Shown here piece by piece: positions 7,909 to 16,847 of a stretch of 64,000 nt of DNA. Both the position numbers and the translations under genes were made by a program. How positions within the stretch are numbered: the stretch's first letter is position 1; each line of letters starts with the position of its first letter. The notes beneath the pieces are model-generated. The model had not been told where the DNA came from and did no database searches. It was given only the letters and a program-made list of their open reading frames with translations. The stretch is from the NCBI RefSeq assembly GCF_947500795.1, contig NZ_CANMTE010000008.1, positions 1-64,000 on the forward strand. The letters are read 5' to 3'. The DNA comes from an uncultured Gelidibacter sp. (GTDB taxonomy: Bacteria; Bacteroidota; Bacteroidia; Flavobacteriales; Flavobacteriaceae).

Positions 7909-8010
7909 CGGGCAAATGCTTATTTAGAAAATTCCTTCGGAATTTTCTCGCGTTCGTTTTTGTTTACTAAATTAGTTGCCCACGGAACTAACCATACACA
8001 AACACATTAG
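7906..8010 (+). repeat. attC-like intergenic repeat, copy 3
   Basis: Shares with 1605-1739 a run containing the AAAATTCCTTCGGAATTTT hairpin, CTCGCGTTCGTTTTTGTTTAC and AACTAACCATACACA. The 5' end AACGGGCA is also shared, but the first UUCG hairpin is missing. The right end is degenerate (CACATTAGAAAAC), so this copy may no longer be recombinogenic. Confidence 0.7.
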
Positions 8011-8022
8011 AAAACATTATAT

Positions 8023-9255
8023 ATGAAAAACGTTATAAAAATTTTACTCCTATTAATTATATTCGGTTGTTCAAGTGATAATTCGGAAGATACTATTAAT
8101 CCTGAAGCGGAAATTAGCATAGACAATATTACTCCCTTAAGAGTTAAAATTGGAGATACTATAACAATGACGGGTTCTAATCTTGATAAATTAAGTTATG
8201 TCCATCTTATACATAATGATAGACTACTTAAACAAAATGATGTTAAAATTGAGCGTTTTTCATTTATTTCAAAAAGCAATGAAAAAATAACTTATAAAGT
8301 ACCAAAACTGGTACGTGAGGATATATCAATTTTAATACCAGATATCGATAAAAAATACAAACTGAACTTAGTTGGTTTTATCCAAATACAGAATGACATT
8401 ACCGTGAGACAGTCACAGGTTTTAACAGAAAAAATAGCATTCATAAATGATGGCAATAAAATATACAAATCTATAGATGGTTTTTATAAATGGGAAATTT
8501 TAGTTGAATTTTCCAATAAAAATATTAGCAGTTTTTTCTTTTTAAATGAAAACATCGGATGGATTGCTGTTATGGAAGAATCTGGCAGAAACATTTATTC
8601 CACTTTAGATGGCGGGAAAAATTTATCCTTGAAATATCATATTAATGATTTGTCAAATAAGATATTAGATGGTAGTGATATAAGAAAAATACAATTTACT
8701 TCTCAAAACAAAGGTTTTTTTAAAGATGGAAATGGAAACATTTTTGTCGCTGACAATAATTCTTTTGAGAATGTTTACAATCATTATCCTAATTTAAGTT
8801 CGTTACCTTTTGGAAGAATAAAACTTTCGGATTTTAATGCAGTAAGTGATGATTTAATCTTTCTTGCTCCTAATGGCGATCCATACCTCATAAAAATTGA
8901 TAATCAAAGTATTACATACTCGGAATTTGACCTTTACCCATTGGCACCACAATTTTTTGATAATATTGGATATGTTCAAGTAAATAGTGACATTTATAAA
9001 ACTTCGGACCTAGGTAATTCTTGGACAAAAATTAAAACCTTTGACAACTATTATCCTCAACTCCATTTTTTCAATGAAGATGTTGGATTTGCAATGCTAA
9101 ATTATACTCCTGAAGTTTTTTATAAGACGATTGATGGTGGCAATTCTTGGATAGATTATTGGACTCCCCCATATTCGTATAATAACAAGTTGCCTTTAAT
9201 TACACCTAAGCACATTTGGTTATTTGGAGATTTATGGAAATATATTGAAGAATAA
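8023..9255 (+). CDS. Lipoprotein with IPT/TIG domain and YCF48-like propeller
   Basis: A 410-residue surface or periplasmic protein. A lipoprotein signal ends in IFGC at about residue 16. Residues 30-115 resemble an IPT/TIG immunoglobulin-like domain (ITPLRVKIGDTITMTGSNLDKL). The remainder carries repeated blade motifs such as STLDGGKNL, KTSDLGNSWTKI and KTIDGGNSWIDY, typical of YCF48/BNR-type beta-propellers. Such proteins are usually binding or assembly factors. It is unusually long for a cassette gene yet sits between two good attC-like repeats. No enzymatic residues are evident. Confidence 0.7.
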   Translation: MKNVIKILLLLIIFGCSSDNSEDTINPEAEISIDNITPLRVKIGDTITMTGSNLDKLSYVHLIHNDRLLKQNDVKIERFSFISKSNEKITYKVPKLVREDISILIPDIDKKYKLNLVGFIQIQNDITVRQSQVLTEKIAFINDGNKIYKSIDGFYKWEILVEFSNKNISSFFFLNENIGWIAVMEESGRNIYSTLDGGKNLSLKYHINDLSNKILDGSDIRKIQFTSQNKGFFKDGNGNIFVADNNSFENVYNHYPNLSSLPFGRIKLSDFNAVSDDLIFLAPNGDPYLIKIDNQSITYSEFDLYPLAPQFFDNIGYVQVNSDIYKTSDLGNSWTKIKTFDNYYPQLHFFNEDVGFAMLNYTPEVFYKTIDGGNSWIDYWTPPYSYNNKLPLITPKHIWLFGDLWKYIEE

Positions 9256-9261
9256 CAATTC

Positions 9262-9390
9262 TTACAATGCCTATATGTAATTGCTTATTCTCGTCTATTC
9301 TAAAATTCCTTCGGAATTTTCTCGCGTTAGTTTTTGTTTACTAAATTAGCTGCTGAAACACGCCTCTGCCCATACACGTAACGTTGCCAC
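9262..9390 (+). repeat. attC-like intergenic repeat, copy 4
   Basis: Contains the same AAAATTCC-TTCG-type hairpin at 9302-9320 followed by CTCGCGTTAGTTTTTGTTTACTAAATTAG and ends CATACACGTAACGTTGCC. The TTG start of the next gene lies only 4 bp past this end, as in other cassettes. Confidence 0.7.
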
Positions 9391-9394
9391 ACAT

Positions 9395-9949
9395 TTGAAA
9401 AAAATCGTCTACATATCAATAATTCTACTGATATTAAGTTGCAAAGCACAAATTATAACACTTGAAGATTTTGAGGACTACCCCACCGAACTTCCTGATG
9501 GGGCTTACCTAAAGGACGTAAATAATATTTTGGGGAAATATGTTGGGACATGGAAAGGAACTTATAATAATCAAAACTATGAGTTTGTAGTTGTCAAAAC
9601 TACCTTTGAAAATACAACTTTAAAATACAAACATGATAAATTATTAATTCGCTATAAAATCACCAATAACTCAGGTACAGTACTGGCCAATACCTTAAAC
9701 TTACCAAATGGTGATAAATACATTATTAGAGGTAGCTACTTGGCAAAATCGGGGAGTTACGTCTTAAGTTATCTTGGTTTAAATGGAAAATGTGGACAAA
9801 ATGGTACTGTTTTTATTTCTGTTTACGATGTTAATAATGTCAAGATGAAACTGTTCCTTGAGCCATATGGTGAAATTTACTCTGAATGTACCACAGGTTA
9901 TGCAGGACAAATTTTACCTACTGACTGGATTGATTTAACCAAGCAATAA
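9395..9949 (+). CDS. DUF6705-like lipoprotein
   Basis: A 184-residue lipoprotein: signal MKKIVYISIILLILSCKAQ with Cys at residue 16. The mature domain begins TLEDFEDYPTELPDGAYLKDVNNILGKYVGTWKG, an opening I associate with the DUF6705 family of small Flavobacteriaceae lipoproteins, and continues as a beta-rich lipocalin-like fold. Function of the family is unknown. The start is TTG at 9395. It is a cassette-type gene, immediately after an attC-like end. Confidence 0.65.
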   Translation: MKKIVYISIILLILSCKAQIITLEDFEDYPTELPDGAYLKDVNNILGKYVGTWKGTYNNQNYEFVVVKTTFENTTLKYKHDKLLIRYKITNNSGTVLANTLNLPNGDKYIIRGSYLAKSGSYVLSYLGLNGKCGQNGTVFISVYDVNNVKMKLFLEPYGEIYSECTTGYAGQILPTDWIDLTKQ

Positions 9950-10201
9950 AGTCATATCCTTAAAGATTTTATAAAGTTAATGCCATCATTCCATATCTGC
10001 TTAGAAATGATGGAAATATCGAAATGAAAACATTAAATAGTATCGGATAAGTTGACACCAATGACTGTGGATATAAATTCGACTTTAGCTTATTCCGTAA
10101 ATCATAGTATACAACCGCCCTACTTTACTTACAACAACCGTTAGCACCAGGCTGTGAAATTCGCCAACTGCAGAAAACAAGGATTTAAACTGCTAATTTT
10201 G

Positions 10202-10209
10202 TATCTTTG
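10202..10209 (+). promoter_or_regulatory. -7 element of toxin-antitoxin promoter
   Basis: TATCTTTG fits the Flavobacteriaceae -7 consensus TAnnTTTG and lies 18 bp before the antitoxin ATG. A convincing TTG at the -33 position is not seen. Confidence 0.5.
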
Positions 10210-10226
10210 ATAAAAAGCTGAACAGA

Positions 10227-10460
10227 ATGAATTTAGAAGCTCGAAAAATACAATTTGTACAAGAATTTTTAAAACTTCAAAGTGAAGAAGCTATTTCACG
10301 TCTTGAAAAAATTTTAAAGAAAGAAAAGAATACTTTAGACAGCCGGACATATGAACCAATGACTGAAGACGAACTAAATAATAGAATTGACAAGTCCGAG
10401 TCTGATTTCAGAAACAAACGATTCAAAAGTAGTTCGGATCTTTTAGCAAAGTACAAATAA
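10227..10460 (+). CDS. Antitoxin of RelE/ParE-type module
   Basis: A 77-residue charged protein with an N-terminal helix pair (LEARKIQFVQEFLKLQSEEAISRLEKIL) and a disordered, acidic C-terminus (MTEDELNNRIDKSESDF) that would wrap the toxin. It overlaps no gene and ends 5 bp before a RelE/ParE-like toxin gene, the standard antitoxin-first order. A GTTAGCACC sequence at about 10139 upstream looks like a cassette end, so the pair is probably the last cargo of the array. Addiction modules are common in integron arrays, where they reduce loss. Confidence 0.75.
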   Translation: MNLEARKIQFVQEFLKLQSEEAISRLEKILKKEKNTLDSRTYEPMTEDELNNRIDKSESDFRNKRFKSSSDLLAKYK

Positions 10461-10465
10461 AGGCT

Positions 10466-10756
10466 TTGAAGATTATTTGGTCGGAATTTGCTGAAACACA
10501 ACTTGACGAAATTTACGAGTACTATTTACAGAAGACAAATCCTAAAATAGCTAAAACGCTTCTTAATGGAATCATTAATGCACCATTAATAGGTCAAGAA
10601 GAAGAGCTACTTAAACATAGAAAAATTGAATATAGATATTTACTATTTAAAAGCTATAAACTGATTTATTCTGTGGACGATGAAAATGGATTTATAAAAA
10701 TCTCAGACGTTTTTGATACTAGACAAAACCCACCAAAAATTAAACGCATAAAATAA
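10466..10756 (+). CDS. RelE/ParE-family toxin
   Basis: A 96-residue toxin of the RelE/ParE superfamily: MKIIWSEFAETQLDEIYEYY at the N-terminus, RKIEYRYLLFKSYKLIYSV in the central strands and ISDVFDTRQNPPKI at the end, where the FDTRQNP motif is characteristic. ParE members poison gyrase and RelE members cut mRNA on the ribosome; the sequence does not settle which applies. It is translationally linked to the antitoxin upstream. An inverted repeat ATAAGCC/GGCTTAT lies about 30 bp after the stop. Confidence 0.85.
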   Translation: MKIIWSEFAETQLDEIYEYYLQKTNPKIAKTLLNGIINAPLIGQEEELLKHRKIEYRYLLFKSYKLIYSVDDENGFIKISDVFDTRQNPPKIKRIK

Positions 10757-10821
10757 AAGTCTTTTGCAAACATGTTAAATAAGCCATGGCTGGGCTTATC
10801 CTCACCTTAGCGACTATAACA

Positions 10822-10852
10822 TTGTTAATATGAAATATAATGGTTAACTTTG
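10822..10852 (+). promoter_or_regulatory. Candidate sigma-A type promoter (TTG-N20-TAACTTTG)
   Basis: TTG at 10822-10824 and TAACTTTG at 10845-10852 are 20 bp apart, in agreement with Bacteroidota housekeeping promoters. It would transcribe the short structured region that follows, and possibly the GreA/B-like gene further on. Confidence 0.5.
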
Positions 10853-10875
10853 TAACTCGTTAATTTTTAATACAA

Positions 10876-10989
10876 ATGGCAGCAGTTTACTTTCTACATA
10901 CTAAGAAAAACCCATTAGGGTTTGCACTGTCATTATCTTACTTACATGACGATATTTTTTTGAAAAACTCAAAAGAGTTTATTGATTAA
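10876..10989 (+). CDS. Possible 37-residue peptide or structured small RNA
   Basis: An ATG-initiated frame of 37 codons, 24 bp after a good promoter. The same stretch holds three inverted repeats: AAACCCATTAGGGTTT at 10908-10923, AAACTC/GAGTTT at 10966-10981 and CCCTGTTA/TAACAGGG just after the stop (10991-11013). The peptide is unrecognised. The hairpins may mean that the product is an RNA and the frame accidental. The remainder of the 10757-11159 gap shows nothing else I can name. Confidence 0.3.
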   Translation: MAAVYFLHTKKNPLGFALSLSYLHDDIFLKNSKEFID

Positions 10990-11159
10990 TCCCTGTTACG
11001 ACTCATAACAGGGCCACTCTATTTTATACTCAAAGTTTAATCTTATTTCTTCTTACTACTATTATTAGCATTCAAAAACTGGAGCTCCATATACTGCGCA
11101 CTATTTTGAATGATTGAGTCGCAACTATGTAGTATTAAGAAGGAAGTTCAAAAAAATAT

Positions 11160-11537
11160 ATGATGTCAGAAAATATAATTGTAACAACAGGAATTTACGA
11201 TATGATTAAAGAACACGTTCGTAAAAAGAAAGTAACCAAGCAAGAAGAGGAACTATTACTTCTAGAATTAAAGAACGCCCAACAAGTACTTAGGCGTGAA
11301 TTACCAGAGGATGTCGTAACGGTAAACCGACGTGTGAAAATTAAAGATCATACGGAAAATAAAGAAAAAGAATATATGTTTGTTTCAACCACGAAAACGA
11401 ACAATAAAAAAGGAAAATTATCCATTTTATGTGATGTTGCCGTTGCTACAATTGGTAGACAAGTAGGCGATATCATAAATTGGCCTTTTAAGGATGGGGA
11501 AAGAAAATTAGAAATTTTAAGGGTTGAAAACCTTTAA
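11160..11537 (+). CDS. GreA/GreB-family transcription factor (Rnk-like)
   Basis: A 125-residue protein with a short helical N-terminal part (TGIYDMIKEHVRKKKVTKQEEELLLLELKNAQQVLRREL) and the C-terminal FKBP-like beta domain of the GreA/GreB family (VVTVNRRVKIKD, then VGDIINWPFKDGERKLEILRVE). Full GreA is about 158 residues with a long coiled-coil that enters the RNA polymerase secondary channel; here that arm is shorter. It may act like Rnk or a Gre competitor. Either of two adjacent ATGs could start it. A strong terminator follows. Confidence 0.8.
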   Translation: MMSENIIVTTGIYDMIKEHVRKKKVTKQEEELLLLELKNAQQVLRRELPEDVVTVNRRVKIKDHTENKEKEYMFVSTTKTNNKKGKLSILCDVAVATIGRQVGDIINWPFKDGERKLEILRVENL

Positions 11538-11556
11538 CTCTCACAAATAAGAAAAA

Positions 11557-11594
11557 AAAAGAGTCTTTGTATGAATGCAAAGGCTCTTTTTTTT
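11557..11594 (+). terminator. Intrinsic terminator after GreA/B-like gene
   Basis: AGAG-t-CTTTG, an 8-nt loop and CAAAG-g-CTCT, followed by a run of eight T. It begins about 20 bp after the stop codon. Confidence 0.85.
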
Positions 11595-11791
11595 ATCCTT
11601 AAAATGCAATTAATGTAGTGTATCCTACAGAAATGACTATAAATAATGGTCATAAAAGAATATTCAAATATGATTAACTTTGTCAGTGACACGTGGCGAT
11701 GTTCGCAAAAAAATGCATCGTTTCACCAAAACGCTTTGTAAAACCATCTAAAATGGTAAATAAAGGCCTAAATATCATAAATCTGACAACG

Positions 11792-13267
11792 ATGAAACAC
11801 GTATTATCCATAGCACTTCTGACGCTAATGTTCTATGGTTGCAAAGACCAGAACACACAAGAAAAACAGGAACAACCTGCCCCATTCGCTATTGAAACCA
11901 GCTCCGAAGATTTAACGGATGCCATTCAAATTAACACCATCCAAGTTGGATCAGAAACCACAAATGACAAAAATAGATTTCATACCTCGTATCCCAGTAC
12001 GGCCTATGATTTTATTAATACGCACCAAGAAGCATTTGCTCAAGCCTACTTAAAAGAATTCCAAAAAAACATAAAAGATGACAATGAAAAGGCGGTCGCA
12101 GGACTGGATTTTGGACAACATTTTGAAATTATTGAAAGTACGCCTTCCATTCTTGCCTTTTTAATAGAGCGTTACACGTCTTATGGCAACAATTATAACA
12201 CGCAATATTTCACCCATTTGTATGATCTAGAGGAAAACAAACGACTCGAGTTTTCCAATTTGTTTTATCCACAGGAAAACTTTGATAAACTGGCCAACAT
12301 TGTCAAATCAAAGACCACCGATATTTTAACCGAAAAAATAAATGCGATGGAAGGTCTTACCGATAGTGACAGAACAGCTTTAATGAAAAGCACTCAGGAA
12401 ATGATTGCCCAAGGCACGGAGCCTACCAATAAAAATTATCATGCATTTTCTTGGGACGCTTCAGGGAACCTGACCATTTATTTCGATAAATATCAAGTGG
12501 CCTCAGGCGATCATGGGAATATTGAAGTGCAATTGGCTCCTGAAACCTATAAAGATTTGGTGGCTAAAAAATACCAATATGTCTTCCATATTAAAGCAGA
12601 AGAGACAGACATCGCAACGCCCATCATAAAGGACACCACTACCTCCCAAAAGGTTTTTGACATTGATTGTAGCAAAGAGCCTTGCGTTGCCATTACGTTT
12701 GATGATGGTCCTGCCAAACATACCTCCCAACTTTTAGACATTTTAAAAGAACACGGTGTTAAAGCTACGTTTTTTGTATTGGGAAAATCAGCAAAAATTC
12801 AAAAGAACACACTATTAAGAGCCTATAAAGAAGGCCATCAAATTGGAAATCACAGTTGGGATCATAAGGATTTAAAAAAACTCTCTGAACCGGACATCCT
12901 GAATCAAATACAAAACACGAATGAGGCCATTTCAGAAATTACAGGCGCCGATGTACACGTTATGCGACCGCCTTATGGTTCATTTAACGAGATTGTAAAA
13001 AACAAAGCGGGCATGCCGATTATTTTATGGAATTTAGACCCTTTAGATTGGAAGGATCGCAACCCTGAAATTGTTGCACAACGCATGAGCGACGCTAAAA
13101 CAAATGGAATAGTATTGGCGCATGACATTCACAAATCGACCGTAGAAGCTATGCCTGCAGTCATTAAAAGTTTAAAAGCGAAAGGCTATCATTTGGTAAC
13201 CATTGACAATCTATTTTCAGAGCAACCGCTCGCCAATGGAAAGGTTTACAATAGCAGGCACAAATAG
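11792..13267 (+). CDS. Lipid-anchored polysaccharide deacetylase (PdaC/RsiV-like)
   Basis: A 491-residue lipoprotein: signal MKHVLSIALLTLMFYGC with Cys at residue 17. Residues about 45-250 resemble the DUF4163/DUF3298 module of RsiV and PdaC (a surface sensor or substrate-binding domain). Residues about 285-480 are a NodB-type carbohydrate esterase 4 domain, with motif 1 TFDDGP, motif 2 HSWDHK (metal His pair), RPPYG, and LWNLDPLDW. Members remove N-acetyl groups from peptidoglycan or chitin-like polymers with a divalent metal. I preferred the ATG at 11792 because the frame upstream lacks a signal and overlaps a TAACTTTG promoter. Confidence 0.88.
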   Translation: MKHVLSIALLTLMFYGCKDQNTQEKQEQPAPFAIETSSEDLTDAIQINTIQVGSETTNDKNRFHTSYPSTAYDFINTHQEAFAQAYLKEFQKNIKDDNEKAVAGLDFGQHFEIIESTPSILAFLIERYTSYGNNYNTQYFTHLYDLEENKRLEFSNLFYPQENFDKLANIVKSKTTDILTEKINAMEGLTDSDRTALMKSTQEMIAQGTEPTNKNYHAFSWDASGNLTIYFDKYQVASGDHGNIEVQLAPETYKDLVAKKYQYVFHIKAEETDIATPIIKDTTTSQKVFDIDCSKEPCVAITFDDGPAKHTSQLLDILKEHGVKATFFVLGKSAKIQKNTLLRAYKEGHQIGNHSWDHKDLKKLSEPDILNQIQNTNEAISEITGADVHVMRPPYGSFNEIVKNKAGMPIILWNLDPLDWKDRNPEIVAQRMSDAKTNGIVLAHDIHKSTVEAMPAVIKSLKAKGYHLVTIDNLFSEQPLANGKVYNSRHK

Positions 13268-13357
13268 ATAACAACTGGTTCACTCGCCATTTTATTCGTC
13301 TGTATAGATTAATAGAAATGCAACCACATACACCTTGGTAACAATTTAACTCTCACT

Positions 13358-14485
13358 ATGGGAAAGCCTTATTTGATTTTAGCGTGTTTATTGACACTAC
13401 TTGGTTTTCAAACTTACGCTCAAGAATTTAAGATTGACACTACTCAACTGAGTCAATATCTAAGCAAAAAACACGTCAACAATCAGTTTGATGGCGTTGC
13501 TTTGGTTGCATATAAGGATTCCATCATATACAGCAAATCCCTTGGTTTTGCCAACAACGAATTGAAAAGTCAATTTGATCATGCCACCAAGTTTCAAATC
13601 GCTTCCTTATCTAAACAATTTACTTCCTTTGGCATCCTGATATTAGAGCAGGATAAAAAATTAAAAACTGAAGATTACGTATATCACTATCTTCCAAATT
13701 TTCCGTTCAAGGACATAAAAATTCAGCACTTAATGGCCCATACTTCTGGACTTCCGAATTTTATTGATGCGATGTGGAAAGATCTTGATACCACTAAAAT
13801 TAATGGCAACAAGGAAATGTTATTAATGTTAGAATCTGACAAATACCCACTACAGTGGACACCAGGAAGCCAATGGGAATATAGTGAAATTGGCTATTGT
13901 ACGTTGGCAAGTTTGATTGAGAAAGCAAGCGGAACCGACTTTAAAACGTTTATGGAGGAACGTATTTTTAAACCGGCTGGAATGAAAAACACATCAGCGG
14001 AATTCTCTACAGACTACCGAACTATTAATGATTCTGATATCGCCATGGGTTACGTGTATGATTCCATTAGCAATAAGAAAATAGTTGCTTATGAGGCGCC
14101 TGAGAACACGTTTATCTATTGGTTGGGAGGCTTTTATGGCGATGGTTCAGTAGTTAGTACAGTTGAAGACCTATTGAAATGGGATAAGGCGTTGTATGAA
14201 GGACACATTATTCACCCGGAAAGTCTTGAAACGGCGATGACTCCTACCAAACTTAACAACGGAAACCTTGCAGATGCCTGGGGTACTTCCTACGGGCTAG
14301 GATGGTTTTTGTACGAGTCAGATCACTTTGGACGGATACAAACCCATTCTGGTGGTCATCCGGGATATAGCAGCAGACTGACGCGTAGTCCAGACAAGAA
14401 TTTAACGATTATTCTTTTATCAAACTTGTCCATTCCTGAGTTTTGGGAATTTAATATTTTAAAAGAACTCGAAAAACAGCAGTAA
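13358..14485 (+). CDS. Serine hydrolase of the class C beta-lactamase fold
   Basis: A 375-residue exported protein with a signal peptide ending TYAQ at residue 22. The nucleophile motif is SLSK (residues 83-86) and the third motif is HSGGHPGY near 330. The middle YxN motif appears as YSE within WEYSEIGYCTL, so the usual Asn is replaced by Glu. Members include D-aminopeptidases, esterases and penicillin-binding proteins; true beta-lactamase activity is unlikely. It follows the deacetylase by 90 bp on the same strand, so a joint role in cell-wall turnover is possible but not shown. Confidence 0.85.
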   Translation: MGKPYLILACLLTLLGFQTYAQEFKIDTTQLSQYLSKKHVNNQFDGVALVAYKDSIIYSKSLGFANNELKSQFDHATKFQIASLSKQFTSFGILILEQDKKLKTEDYVYHYLPNFPFKDIKIQHLMAHTSGLPNFIDAMWKDLDTTKINGNKEMLLMLESDKYPLQWTPGSQWEYSEIGYCTLASLIEKASGTDFKTFMEERIFKPAGMKNTSAEFSTDYRTINDSDIAMGYVYDSISNKKIVAYEAPENTFIYWLGGFYGDGSVVSTVEDLLKWDKALYEGHIIHPESLETAMTPTKLNNGNLADAWGTSYGLGWFLYESDHFGRIQTHSGGHPGYSSRLTRSPDKNLTIILLSNLSIPEFWEFNILKELEKQQ

Positions 14486-14611
14486 GCACGGTAATTACCT
14501 CAATAATAATTGGCAATTTTAGCCTAGTTACAATAATCTAATCTGCTATTTATTTGTTAACTTAATCGTTTCATTACACAATCAATCTTATCCACCATCA
14601 TTGTAACACGT

Positions 14612-15091
14612 TTGAGACAACTAACATATTACTTAATAATACTAATTATTTCTTCGGGATGTTCTGAATACAATACAGAATGGAAAGCGGAAAGAGCAGC
14701 GACTATCGATTTTGGTACAGCGCCTAAAAATGAGAATTTTATCCTCTCATTTCACAAGAGAGGAGATACTTTGAATTATAAATATGTTAGTATAATTGAC
14801 AGCACAAAACATATCTCTATTCAAAAGATAGCACACTCAAACACCTTATTTTTTGGATTTGATAAGTTTATAAGGTCAGACAGACCATCATTCCGAAACC
14901 CTAAACTGAATGACTTAGAATTTGATTATTATGATTTGGAAACTCCTATAATGGATGGAACAGGGCCAATTTTGTATAATTTAGAATATGGACTTCTTGC
15001 GATAAACAATGTTTATGGTCCTACTATCATTTTTCTTGAAGAAAAAGACAATAATTTAACCGAGCAGATAGTTAAACAACTGAACAAATAG
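14612..15091 (+). CDS. Small lipoprotein of unknown function
   Basis: A 159-residue protein with a lipoprotein signal (YYLIILIISSGC, Cys at residue 17) and a TTG start. The mature part contains several Asp/Glu-rich beta strands (FDYYDLETPIMDGTGPILYNLEYG). No family recognised. The gene stands alone; TTG starts close to ACACG resemble those of the cassette genes at the left of the window, but no attC-like repeat flanks this one. Confidence 0.55.
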   Translation: MRQLTYYLIILIISSGCSEYNTEWKAERAATIDFGTAPKNENFILSFHKRGDTLNYKYVSIIDSTKHISIQKIAHSNTLFFGFDKFIRSDRPSFRNPKLNDLEFDYYDLETPIMDGTGPILYNLEYGLLAINNVYGPTIIFLEEKDNNLTEQIVKQLNK

Positions 15092-15281
15092 AAACAGGAC
15101 ACCTTAACTGGGAAAGCCACAACTGGCTACCTCCTATTGGCCAAACCCATCTGAATTCTCCAATTACGGCTTTTTATTCAAAGCCGTTTATCCTTGGAAA
15201 ACCTTAGCTCGTAATTTATTCATAAAACGATCGCCATAACATTGACCGTCCAGAATAAAATTCAGGTTAGTCAAATACCCC

Positions 15282-15485
15282 TTATGCTTTTTTACCTCCT
15301 AAAAAGCTTGCCACTAAAGCGGCTATTCCTAGTCCGATTGTAATGTAAGCATTGGTATTGTCTTGCGCTTCAACATTTAGAGGTCCAACACTTATGGAGG
15401 CTTCTGGAGCAACCATCGTATAAATACCATAAATTAATAGCGCAATTCCTGCAACCATTAAAATTGTTGTGACTGTTTTATTCAT
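15282..15485 (-). CDS. DUF3185-like small membrane protein
   Basis: A 67-residue protein with two transmembrane segments (ILMVAGIALLIYGIYTMV and ITIGLGIAALVASFLGG) joined by a short loop. The GxALLxYG pattern is that of DUF3185-type two-helix proteins. It is the only leftward gene in this part and has its own ATG at 15485 with a short AT-rich upstream region. Function unknown. Confidence 0.65.
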   Translation of the reverse strand: MNKTVTTILMVAGIALLIYGIYTMVAPEASISVGPLNVEAQDNTNAYITIGLGIAALVASFLGGKKA

Positions 15486-15709
15486 TATAATTTAGTTTAG
15501 TTTGTAGGAAAAGATAACAAAAATATACTTACAATAAATAGTTTAAGACCTGAAAAATCAAATTAAGATTGTATTTTCATTTCTAAAAATTGATGCACTA
15601 ATGATGGCGCTATTTTAACCTTTATCGGAATTAAAAAAACCATAGCAATATCCGTAGCATAGAAAAATCCACGAAGGAACAATTACCTTAAAACTTTTGA
15701 CCATTTCAT

Positions 15710-16645
15710 ATGAATTTAAAAGACGATTATACCAGCCAGATACTAAAGCTTAAAGCCGATTATGAAGGGGACGTCACTGCTGTTCTTATCGCTTCTAACG
15801 CTAATACTGGCAATAGAAAAAGCATTCTATACCTTCATGGTTATGTCGATTATTTCTTCCATCCGCATTTAGGCAAGCGCTGCAATCAGGCTAATTATGA
15901 TTTTTATGCGCTCGATCTTCGTAAACATGGCCGATCGCTTATGCCACACCAGCATCCTAATTATTGCAAAACTATTGAAGAGTATTTTGAGGAAATTTCT
16001 ATCGCCATTCGGCAAATTAAAAAAGAAAGCACATCAGTCTATTTATTAGCGCATTCCACCGGCGGATTAACGGCAAGCTGCTATATGAATTCCGGCAAGG
16101 AAAGAGCTCTCGTTGAAGGCTTAATCTTAAACTCTCCGTTTTTAGATTTCTATAAATCGAAACTTGATAGAGCACTAAGTATTTTTGCTGCAAAAAGTAT
16201 TGCAAAAGTCTCCAACTACGCAAAGATAGAAGGCGCGCTTTCACCAGTTTACGCAGAGAGTATCCATAAAGATTATTTTGGCGAATGGGACTTTAACTTA
16301 GCTTGGAAACCTATAGAAGGATTCCCCACGTATTTCAAATGGGTAGCTGCAATAGCCAGAGCTCAAAAAAGTTTAGCGCACTCAAACATTTCAGTCCCTG
16401 TTTTAATCATGCATTCTTCGGGGTCAGTTAAACTATCAAAATATTCAAAAGAGGCCATGTCCCATGATATTGTTTTAAATGTTGAAGACATAAAGCGAGT
16501 AGGAAAAACGTTGGGCAACAAAGTGACGCTAATGCAAATTGACAATGCCGTGCATGATGTCTTTTTATCGCCTAAAGCAGTCAGAGAAGATGCCTTTAAC
16601 AAGCTGTTTACTTGGCTAGGGAATCTCGATTCTAAAAATTTATAA
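15710..16645 (+). CDS. Alpha/beta hydrolase (lysophospholipase/S33-like)
   Basis: A 311-residue cytoplasmic hydrolase. The oxyanion/strand 3 region is ILYLHGYVDYFF (about residues 40-51), the nucleophile elbow is LLAHSTGGL (Ser about 117), and a late acidic stretch precedes the catalytic His in NAVHDVFLS (about 285). The order fits the Hydrolase_4 group of monoglyceride lipases and lysophospholipases; substrate unknown. No signal peptide. The start is the ATG at 15710, which directly follows an AT-rich leader. Confidence 0.85.
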   Translation: MNLKDDYTSQILKLKADYEGDVTAVLIASNANTGNRKSILYLHGYVDYFFHPHLGKRCNQANYDFYALDLRKHGRSLMPHQHPNYCKTIEEYFEEISIAIRQIKKESTSVYLLAHSTGGLTASCYMNSGKERALVEGLILNSPFLDFYKSKLDRALSIFAAKSIAKVSNYAKIEGALSPVYAESIHKDYFGEWDFNLAWKPIEGFPTYFKWVAAIARAQKSLAHSNISVPVLIMHSSGSVKLSKYSKEAMSHDIVLNVEDIKRVGKTLGNKVTLMQIDNAVHDVFLSPKAVREDAFNKLFTWLGNLDSKNL

Positions 16646-16847
16646 TCATACTCAGTATATAAAGAGCATTAAGAGTTTAGTTAACCCACAATGGCACCAA
16701 AAATCCATTTAAACCTCAGAATTACGATGGAAACGAAACTCAATAACTAAAAAAATCGTTCCTCTCACTACACCTGAATTTAAATGCTTTTGAAACACTC
16801 TAAAACAAAGTCAGCCTAATAAAAATGCAAATCAGTACATTATGAAC

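Noticed and set aside
1..10800. Reading the left repeats as simple REP elements or miniature transposons
   Set aside because: Those usually have fixed terminal sequences and target duplications. Here the ends change from cassette to cassette while remaining mutually complementary, which fits attC-type ends better.
14612..15091. A further cassette of the array around the lone lipoprotein gene
   Set aside because: ACACG before a TTG start resembles the array, but no repeat or matching inverted ends flank it.
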